Assembly: GCA_025345505.1 (NCBI GenBank)
Contig: JANVCC010000077.1
Location: 2,140,446-2,204,445, forward strand
DNA from: Todiramphus chloris collaris
Taxonomy: Eukaryota; Chordata; Aves; Coraciiformes; Alcedinidae
Length of the DNA stretch: 64,000 nt
Direction of reading: 5' to 3'
Below are positions 55,420-64,000 of the stretch, piece after piece. Under the pieces are notes generated by a model that searched no databases, was not told the DNA's origin, and saw nothing but the letters and a program-made list of their open reading frames with translations. The position numbers were made by a program, and so were the translations under genes. Position 1 is the stretch's first letter; each line of letters opens with the position of its first letter.

Positions 55420-57788
55420 GAAGCAAAAAAACCTGCAACACTAGTCAACCTATGGAACTGGTAAATTTGCTGTGATCTGCTGGGGAGGAACCTCTGGCTC
55501 ATATTGCTGGAAGTAGGGGTTCAGACTGGCTGACAGACAGTGAAAATCCAAAGTGAGATCAAAGGCTCAACTATTAGCTGTGCTAAATTCCTGTTAGATT
55601 TCCCTTGTAGATCAAAGGACTCTCCCTTTAAATAGGGAGGAGCTGGTTCCCCTGGAAATATCCTCTGCTCAGTACCGGCCTTTCATGTAAGCCCCAGCTT
55701 AGTAGTGAGATCTGTGCCTCTGGGGTATGGCACAAATATGCTCCTTGAAGCTTTCTGCTGTGGAAGGAGGCAGCCTTGGGGTTGCCTTAGCATACACTTG
55801 GGGGTCAGCAGACCCCACTGAGTTCCCTGGTGTGGGGAGCACAATAGGCTTGAATTAAAAGGAACTTACATCCTCCTCACTTAAGTATTGCGAGAACATA
55901 ACTGATATTTGCCTTCCAGAGCTCAACAAAGGTGACCAGTATGTGTGAGAGAAATTCCTATTTTCTAACCACCATATTTATTCTCCTTTGTTAATAATTT
56001 TCATTGTATTATCAGCTTATAGTTCATAACTAATACATAAGTGGCACTTTGCAAAATGAATCCTAAAAAATTGTGAAAGATCTGCAGCTTCTGCTTGTGA
56101 GTACAGGATTCAGGCCCTTACTTTGACCTCTGTTGCATAAACAGACTGACTTTGTTCATCAAAATGGAACTTCCCAAAGGAATTGATTATCCAAAAGAAA
56201 CTATTTACTTGCTTTTTCTCCTTTTCTTGAACTTTCTTATAGTGCAGTTATTGGATTTGTATGTATTTCAGACAAGTAGCTTCAGAGAGAATGTAGCAAC
56301 CCAGTGAAAGAAAATGAAGTCAAAAGGTGATAATATAAAGGCATGTCTACCAGAACCAGCTGTTTCTGGTTCTGGAAAGCCTGTGGGAGGACAAAGACTC
56401 CTTCATCTGTTGGGCAAAGACATAATACAAGGCTTGGAAGTTCAAGATGGCAAACTTAGAGAAGGACAGTACACACGTTTTTAACTGTGAAGTCAGTTGT
56501 TGCATTAAGTTCTCTTAAGTATGAGATCTCTGCTATTGCATGATGCTTTCAAGTTGGGATGCACATCTTCCTGGAAATGCTGCTGTGGATGAGACCCAAA
56601 TTGTTCCTGCAGTGGCAGGAATCATCAGGTGGAATACTGTGCCCCCTGTTGCACTGGAGTGAGGTGTTGTTGGAATGTTGGATGCTGTGGTCACTCGTGG
56701 TCTCTGCACAGCCACAGTGACTGCTGGGGAAGGCTTGCAGGGCACTGCATGACAGTAGTTTGTTAACTTTTAAGGCAGACAAATGAAATGGCTTTGCTTG
56801 CTTTTATGGAAAGTGTCTTCTGAACAGGAAGGCCAGCATGAAAGAACTGCCCTCCATGAAGCTGCTTGGTGGAAAATTTAATAAGTGGTTGATACAGGGC
56901 ATGAGATCTAAACCTAGCAGCTGTGGAGTATGAGAGGGGGGAATGTGGGAGGACAGGAGGAATAAGAAACCCTAAAAAAAGTCCATGCAGTCTCTTTATA
57001 AAATTTTTCCCTTTCTGGCAAATGTGAAATAAAATGTTGACTTTTAACAGCCAATGGGGATGAGACTCAGGCAGGGCTAGGACAGGCTTTGGAGAATTCA
57101 CAGGGCAGGAAGGAGTATGAATTGTGTAGTGTGGGACTGCAGAGTGGAAAACAGGACAGAGGCTCAGGGTATATGAGTGGGCTGGATGGAGTGTGAACAT
57201 GAGCAGAGGCTATTTTCTACAGAAAAGGAGAAGAGGGCATATAACACGCTGGTGGATGCTGACAGTTGACTAAAGGGTTAACTAAAGACAGTAGTCAAAC
57301 CTGTTGACCTCCAGGATAGAGCTTGGGCTCTGCAAAGCTTAGAAAAGCAAATCTAGTAGCTTCATGTCATCAGGAAAAGGAACCTGTTGGGCTGCACAAG
57401 CATCAATTCAGGAGAACGATTACTCCAGCAGTCTCTAGGATGGATTTCTTCATATATACAAGGCACCAAAGTGTCAAGTAAATGCTTCTGTGGTTCTTTC
57501 TTGAAGGCTGGGTGGCAGCTTCTGCTCTTGTGCAAATCCTGTGATGATGAATGGGAAAACTGCTAATGTAAAGGTCAGAAAATAAACAGAATTGATCTGA
57601 AGCATCAGGCTGGCTGTACAAAACATGTTTTCCTAGTCTGCACACTCTAGAGCCAGTGTGTTGTGAAAGATGGACACTTCCCTATCCCACTTGTAGAAAA
57701 CAAGTATGTACATTTCATACAAAAGAGGTGTACCAGGTTTTAGCTTTCTCAGGGAAGGAACACCAAATTGGATGATCATCTGTCATTG
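55420..57788. other. Gene-free region
   Basis: No gene or repeat recognised. Confidence 0.55.
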
Positions 57789-58124
57789 GGGATCTTATTA
57801 ATGTTTACAAATATCTGAAGGGTGGGTGTCAAGTAGAAGGGACCAGTCTCTTGTCAACTGTGCCCTGTGATAGGACGAGAGGTAGGAAGCTAAAATACAG
57901 GAAGTTCCACCTCAACATGAGGAAAATCTTCAGTGAGAGAGTGACAGAGCTCTGGAACAGGCTGCCCAGAGAGGTTGTGGAGTCTCCTTCTTCAGAGACT
58001 TTCAAGACCCTCCTGGATCTGTTCCTTTGAGGCATGCCCTGGGTGTTCCTGCATTGTTAGGGGGGGTTGGACTCAATGATCTCCAGAGGTCCCTTCCAAC
58101 CCCTACCGTTCTATGATTTTATGA
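57789..58124 (+). mobile_element. CR1 LINE 3' fragment
   Basis: CTTATTAATGTTTACAAATA, GGTTGTGGAGTCTCCTTCTT, TTGGACTCAATGATCTCCAG and TTCTATGATTTTATGAC. Same wording as the copy in the PDCD11 intron. Confidence 0.92.
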
Positions 58125-58154
58125 CTTTTTTGACTACTGTCTGAGACTAAGCAT

Positions 58155-58225
58155 TTTGGGAGTCGGACTAGACGACCTTTAGAGGTCCCTTCTGGCCCAA
58201 ACCATTCTATGATTCTATGATTTTA
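58155..58225 (+). mobile_element. Second, very short CR1 3' tail adjoining the previous copy
   Basis: GGACTAGACGACCTTTAGAG, then ATTCTATGATTCTATGATTT. A different terminal sequence from its neighbour, so a separate insertion of another subfamily. Confidence 0.85.
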
Positions 58226-61200
58226 TAAATGTTGATGAGTCTTTACATCCACAGATATGTTCCTCCTCTTCACTCAAAGCTAGTATTTCTAAAAGTATCT
58301 TTGCAGACTGTGCTGGCTGCTGCTGGGAAATCTGTAGGCACAGAAACCCGCAGACAAGAAGATGTTCACCTAAAACTGAGAGCTGAGTCTTTGTCATCCT
58401 GTCCTATTTTAGTTCATAATGCTGAATTTGCTTCTATCCCATCTGAGTCTTACATCCAGCTCCACACTGGTTTCAGAGGTTCCTGATGTGGCAGATGCAG
58501 GGCATTTAATTTTGGGGTGATACGTGCCGCATCAAGAAGGCCATTGGCCAACTGTCATTCAGAAAATTAAAAATACATAAATTGGGAGATTAGACAAACT
58601 ATTAGGAGCAGTGAGCATGTCCCAAATGATCTTTTCTCCCTGCAGCATGGAGAAGTGCACATTTCATGGATAGGTGTGGCTTTTTCTTCCACATCTGTTG
58701 AAGTTCTGCTGCCAGGCATTTAATTACAGTAAAACAAGCAACAGCTGATTTCTTTTGATCCTTCTTCAATATACAGGGGAAAGAATTAGTTTAATGGGTG
58801 TGTGAAATCAACAGGGCCCAGTGGATCAAACCTTGCTCTGGAAGGGACATATGGCATATCCCTATCCTCAGCCCCTTTGATGCTTTAAGTGCCACATATG
58901 CCAAATCAACTTCTTCCCTCAGTTTCTCCATCTGGAGATGGGGGAAAACAGGAAGAATGAGTAAACCACTCAATCCTTTGGATTATTGTTGAGATTAACA
59001 TTTCTAATGTGTGTAAAATGTGGTCAAGCCATCGTATCTCCAGTTTCTTAGTGTCTCTGATCACATGCATGCCAGTGAGAGGTCCAGGCTGCTGGGCTAT
59101 AGCCAAAAGGATCTGGGTAGCATCCACTTCACTACTCTGTGTTTTATTCTGTAACATTCATTCCCTGGGTCTTGCCTCCTGCTCCAAGAATCCTCTCAGG
59201 GTGTAAATTCCAATGTGCCCAAATCTCTGGCAATGGGGGCTCATGCTTTGTGAACTCCTGTTCTTATGATTCTTCATAATTATACCTTGTTTGTGGTTGC
59301 CTGGTTTCTTGTGTAACCCCTTGAGACATGATGTGCCTAGAAGGCACAAACGCAAGCTTTTTGCAAAGGGAATTTTTAACTACATTTGCTTCATTGCTGC
59401 AGAGCACTTTAGAGTTAGAGATCTTTGCAAAATACCCTGAGTCCTTAGATCTAAATGAGCTCATCTGATCTTGCCCCTTTCATAGTCTGAAAGTACCCCT
59501 GTGTACCAAATCTAGCAATCTGGCCATCCTTCTCCAGTGAGTTCTTTTTGCATGTATATGCTACCCTCCAGCCATCTCACAAATCCTCCTCTCTCCTCTT
59601 TCACATATGCCTGAACTGAACAGCTGGAGTGCATCCTTGCACCAGGCTTTTGGGTAGAGGATTCATGGGTGATGTTGTGACTTAAGGCAATGTTCCATGA
59701 GCAGATGTAACTGTGCAGTGCCTTTCTCCTTATTTTTCTTCATAATGATAATCATGATGTTATCACCCTTCCTGGAGCTGATGCTCATTTCAGATGAAGT
59801 TCGTGGACTGACTGCATTATCTCCATCGACTTCTAAGCACAAATTACAGATTGGTGGTTAGCTGCCCATGCACAAATACAGAAGGTGGAGAGGAATTATA
59901 ATTCAGTGCAAACTCATCCTGCTCTATCACACAGCATGCTCTCTCCATCAGACCCCCACTACCTGACAGGATTGATACCGAGAAATTTTTTGTCTCTAAT
60001 TAGCCAGTTCAATTGATATCACTAATACTAAGAAACAAGGAATGCCCTGATTTACTGGCATGAAAACCCTGCAGTTTTGGCAAGCTGTTTCAAATCTCCC
60101 TGTTGCTACAGCACAGGAAAAAGGCAAAACCCCAGAGTCAGTGTGATCCTGTTTTGTCTATCAAGGGCCCCTGTGATCACAGAGCATATTTATCGCTCTG
60201 CTCAACGTTTTCTGCAGGAAGAGCTGACATAAGCTGGCAAGGACAGCAAGCAGCCCCTCCTTCTCACTCCTTCTCCAACCAGTGTCAGGAGCAAATTCCA
60301 AGACTCTTTGAAGAAGTGAACTAAGATATGATTACAGCAAAACCCTGGTGCTGTTTTGCATTCCTCCCCACACTTCAGCGGTGTCAGGCAAAGGGAAGTC
60401 CATACCTCACAGATGTTGAACGTGTTGCTAAGGCAGAGCTATTCAGCTTCCTCCTTTCACTCACGTAACTATTGGTTCTCCAAGGTGAAAAGGGAGCTGG
60501 TTGAGCACATAATCTATCAGCTGTGTGGGGTTAAGTTTAACATTCACACTATGGTACTAAGATTAAATGAATGCCTGGTGTCTAAAGCTCAGAGTGGATT
60601 CAGTGGAAGCAGAAAGCACTTGGTGCTTCTGGGAGTGGATCTACCATGTGGTGAGCTATCACACAAGGCATAGTTAGCAGCATGCATGATGCATGCGTGA
60701 GTGCCTGTAATTTAATGGATGACTGCACAGAAATATTCCCTGCGCTATTATATGCATGTCCTCTATGCCTCCAGTCCAAAACTCTGTTACCTTTCCTTTT
60801 TCGTCTTGAAAATCTTTCATCTGTTTTATACAATGGAAAGATGCCTCTTTCCATTATAATTTGCCTTATGCTGACATCTCTTTCTGTCACATAAAACATG
60901 AAGCTCCCAGAAAAATAGCAGTCCTTACTCAGGACCTCTTACAATTTGAAGACCAACACAGAGAGAGATTAGAGAAAAGGAAATGAGAAAGTACAGGGAT
61001 TTTTTTCTTGGTTAGAGACAATTAAGTTCAACAGGATGAAAGGTACTGTATGATGAGGAGCTGGAGTTGCCCATCTAACAGCCATTCCAGTCCTGTGTTT
61101 CTTTGTGGGCTCACTGTAATGGCTGGAAATACAATGTTCACAGAGGATATAACTAAAGATGTGATTTAGTCTTAATCTTTGTCCCACTTCTAGAAGCTCA

Positions 61201-62700
61201 TGAGTTTCCTGCCCATCCTGCTGATGGACTTCTCATGGGGACAGAGAGGGACCTGATATACTGGCAGCATTGAACATTGAGAGGCTTGTGCTTGAGCAGG
61301 AGTCCAAGGCCCACGCTACCATGGCAGCACTCTGGCACAGGCATCCCTTGGCACTTCTGAGAGAATGACAGGATGGCAAACTATGCTGCACATCTCACCC
61401 ACATTGCGATCCAAGGCTGATCAGGACAGTAATGATTCTCAGCCTGGCCTCCTGCATCACACATACCAAAAGAATCCTCATCCTGCTTTCAGAATCAGAT
61501 TTTGGTTGAGATTTTCAATGTTTCTTATCAAGTCTTATTTAGCCTCAGAAGACTTACCCTTCTCTAATAGTTATGTGCTTGAGTGATTTCTGAGAACAGT
61601 GGGGAAATTGTGGCAGCAACTGTTTTCAAAGTGAAAATGTTCACATGTGGTCCCTGACCACATTTACTAGGAGGAGGGAGAGTAGTGTGGAGATGAAGGG
61701 ATAGATGGGCAAAATTGCCTTTCGGAAGGAAGCTGAACATTACATATTTGCTCAACAGAAGGAAGGAAACAGACATTTTACAGCCTTGATGTAGATGACC
61801 TGAAGCTACCCTCAGTTTTCAGCATTCTCTGGAACTCCAGATGAAGGTTGCAAATGTGTGCCTCTAGAACCTATGGTCCTCTTTAAAAGGAAGGTAATAT
61901 AAATATGCAATAGACCAGGATCAGGTGGGGATTTATTTTAATGTGGTACTAACTGAACTCCTCCAGGTCCTGGGTTGTATTCATCACAGAAGAAATCCCT
62001 GTATGGATGAGGTGTTGCTGGGGTAAGGACAAGGGAAACCTTACTACACTGTATGGTCCTGGCTGCTTTTGTGAGGTGGTGAACAGGCGTGGTATTAACA
62101 CAGGACCTTCCCTCTCATGGCAAGAGAGAGAGACATGTGGGCATGGCTTGTGCAAGTATGAGTCAGTTTGTGTCTGCAGGGACATATGCAGCTGTGCAGA
62201 GGCTCATCTCTGCACAGAGGCTGCCAACCACACAGGGCAGTTTCAGTTTGTGTGGCACGTATTTACATTGCAGCAGCTTTCAGAAGCCACACATGCCGGC
62301 AGTGCCCCATACTAGTGCGTCACCAGTACAAGCTCCTTACTCTTCATAGGAGACTTGCCAGTGAAGTGTTTCCCTTTACTCCATTTCTACCCTAACACTC
62401 TTCCCTGAGCCTGGCTCCTCACTGCTTTGAGCCACCAGGGCAAGGAAGGTGGTTGGTACAGGCTCCCATCCACCTTGCGGGGTAGGCTGGGCACCAGTAA
62501 GGAATCTACTCACCCTGCAGACTGTCTGCCTTCTTGTCCACCTTCCCCAGGCCTGCTAGAAGGAGCTGCTTGCCCCCCTGCCTTTCCCTGACATATTTGC
62601 ATCTGTGAGAATCCTGACTGCTTTAGGATAGTAGCATTCCAGCACAGCACATCTGCTTGGGTGAAAGCTCGTGCATGATGCAGCTTCTTTGAGGGGCCTG
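58226..62700. other. Gene-free region upstream of NEURL1
   Basis: No gene, RNA gene or repeat recognised. Confidence 0.55.
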
Positions 62701-62869
62701 GATTCTGGGGTCAGATGGAAATTTCCTCTCTGGGGGGGTCTGGTCTGGTCCTGGGGAAGCAGGTTTCAGGCCAGCAGGGGTGAGGGAGGTCCAGCCCATC
62801 ATCGTCCCAGGGAGGTGGAGGTGCACCACTCCTCGAGGTTCTTTCCCCGTGGACTGGGGAGGGGCAGAA

Positions 62870-63424
62870 TGCCCCTGCCCCTGAGGCTGCCCCTCGGGGT
62901 GTGCCGTCCTGGCCACCGTTGCTGTGGAAGGGGCAGCCGGAGCTGCAGCGTGCTCCGGGGGAAAGGCTGAGAGCGCTTGCTGCCGACACCCCGGGGCCCG
63001 GGACTGAGCTGGGGGAGGGTGAGGTGGGTGTCGGGAGAGGGCCCTGCGTTTCTACCTGTCGCGCCAGCGGTGGCACATCTGGGCGGCGCGCGGCGGTCCG
63101 CCCCCCCCCCCCCCCCCCCCCTGGGGAGGAACAACTGTCTCCATGGCGACGGGGCGCGGCGGGGGGGCCCTGGGGCCGCCGCCCCGCCCCGCCGTACCGA
63201 GCCGAGCCGAGCCGCGGCGGAGAGGAGCGGAGCCGGGCGACGGCACCGCGGAGCATGGGGCCGGGCGGGCGGCGGGCAGCAGCGGGGGTCTCGGCGTCGC
63301 AGTGAAGGCGGGAGACGCCGGCGGAGCGCAGCACCCCTAAGCCGCCGCCACAGCCCCTGGGGAGAGACCCTGCGCGGTGCCGCCCGCCCGGCCCGGCCCG
63401 GCCCGGCCCGGCTCGGATGCCGCC
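62870..63424 (+). promoter_or_regulatory. CpG-island promoter and 5' UTR of NEURL1
   Basis: Very high GC and CpG, Sp1-type GC boxes (CCCCGCCCCGCC near 63181) and no TATA box. The transcription start cannot be fixed by eye. Contains a 21-C run (63101-63121), a short upstream ORF and a GGCCC repeat (see findings). Confidence 0.75.
63255..63305 (+). other. Candidate upstream ORF before NEURL1, 16 codons
   Basis: ATG at 63255 has A at -3 and G at +4, a strong context. It ends with TGA at 63303-63305, 120 bp before the NEURL1 start. It matters only if transcription starts upstream of it. Confidence 0.4.
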
Positions 63425-63509
63425 ATGGGGAGCCGCTTCTCCAGCATCCCCGCGCTGCCCCGCGGCGGCCAGGGCCGCCTGCACCGCGCCCGCCACCACC
63501 ACCTCAAAG
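63425..63509 (+). CDS. NEURL1: NEURL1 first coding exon (3'-partial gene), neuralized E3 ubiquitin ligase
   Basis: Encodes MGSRFSSIPALPRGGQGRLH through LK (28 residues) and one base of the next codon. Human NEURL1 begins MGNNFSSIPSLPRG and has LKD at this splice point; a phase-1 exit is consistent with that Asp. Donor GTACGG. Gly2 followed by Ser at position 6 is an N-myristoylation signal. The start sits in an ideal Kozak context (GCCGCCATGG). NEURL1 is a RING ubiquitin ligase with two NHR domains acting on Notch ligands and, in neurons, on CPEB3 (family knowledge). Those domains lie beyond the window. Confidence 0.9.
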
Positions 63510-64000
63510 GTACGGCTCGGCCGGCACCCCTGGCGGGACGGGCACCCCTGGTACACCGGGCATCCCCACACTCCCGGCAGGATGGGTACCCCCGGCAGGA
63601 TGGGTACCCCCGGCAAGGATGGGTACCCCGGTCGAGCACCTGCAGTACCCCGGGGCACCCGTACGGCACGGAGCGGGATGGGTGCTCTGAGCACCCTGAG
63701 GTGGGTTGGGCACCAAGGCAGGGCACAAACCCTGAGATCCCTAGGCACTCCTAGCACCAGACGCCAGACAGACATCTCAGGCACCTTGGGATAGAGGCTG
63801 GGCTCCCTGAGCACCCGGGGTGGCATGGCTTCGTGCCTGGCACCCCATGGCCTCTGGTGGTGTGGGCCCCCCTGCCCTACTCCCAGCCCTGCCTCTTCCC
63901 AGCAGTGCCCTACGGGTGGCTGATCAGTGCACAGGTGTGCCCGGGCAGTGGCACCCCAGGAAAGCAAGGGATGAAATTTTTGTTGGAGGATCGGGACAGA
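63510..64000 (+). other. Start of NEURL1 intron 1
   Basis: GC-rich at first; contains a minisatellite. No second exon is visible before the window ends. Confidence 0.8.
63574..63630 (+). repeat. Three-copy minisatellite in NEURL1 intron 1
   Basis: Unit CCGGCAGGATGGGTACCC, 18-19 bp, three near-identical copies, with more degenerate relatives just upstream (63530-63573). Confidence 0.9.

Noticed and set aside
63574..63630. CRISPR-like regular repeats
   Set aside because: Units are directly adjacent with no spacers, and the genome is a vertebrate.
62711..63967. 418-codon minus-strand open frame across the NEURL1 CpG island
   Set aside because: It is antisense to the NEURL1 first exon in extreme GC, where stop codons are rare. 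Its VPILPGVPILPG repeats are just the minisatellite translated.

Overview
This is vertebrate nuclear DNA, almost certainly avian. Four spliced genes have short introns with GT-AG borders, and the only abundant interspersed repeat is the CR1 LINE, whose copies carry the bird/reptile 3' tail of ATTCTATG repeats. The gene order PDCD11 (+), CALHM2 (-), CALHM1 (-), CALHM3 (-), NEURL1 (+) matches what I know of human chromosome 10q24.33. The species cannot be named from the sequence.

Region 1 (1-19.6 kb): the 3' part of PDCD11/RRP5, a nucleolar pre-rRNA processing factor. I reconstruct 25 coding exons by hand. They join in one open frame of 1,377 residues plus a stop, and every splice phase agrees. 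The window begins inside the gene, so roughly the N-terminal quarter is missing. The visible protein has about eight S1 RNA-binding repeats, a Lys/Glu-rich linker and a C-terminal HAT-repeat domain. Region 2 (19.6-24 kb): the spacer between the convergent genes PDCD11 and CALHM2, with an old CR1 copy and a TG repeat.

Region 3 (24-41.8 kb): three tandem minus-strand genes for CALHM large-pore channels: CALHM2 (319 aa, 2 coding exons), CALHM1 (336 aa, 2 exons) and CALHM3 (310 aa, 3 exons). All three share one phase-0 intron at the same protein position, as expected for tandem duplicates. In mammals CALHM1 and CALHM3 form the voltage-gated ATP-release channel of taste cells.

Region 4 (41.8-63.4 kb): about 21.6 kb with no supported protein gene, between two divergent genes (CALHM3 leftward, NEURL1 rightward). 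It holds four CR1 copies, AT-rich homeodomain-type motif clusters and an isolated GC/CpG-rich block near 48 kb with a TATA-like box, which may be an unassigned promoter. Region 5 (62.8-64 kb): the CpG-island promoter and first coding exon of NEURL1, an E3 ubiquitin ligase with an N-myristoylation signal.

I found no prokaryotic, phage or CRISPR content and no strong candidate for a new biological system. The better leads are alternative in-frame splice sites in PDCD11, the orphan CpG block at 48 kb, POU/homeodomain motif clusters, upstream ORFs before NEURL1, and extra glycosylation sites and a shortened tail in CALHM3. Comparisons with human proteins are from memory.
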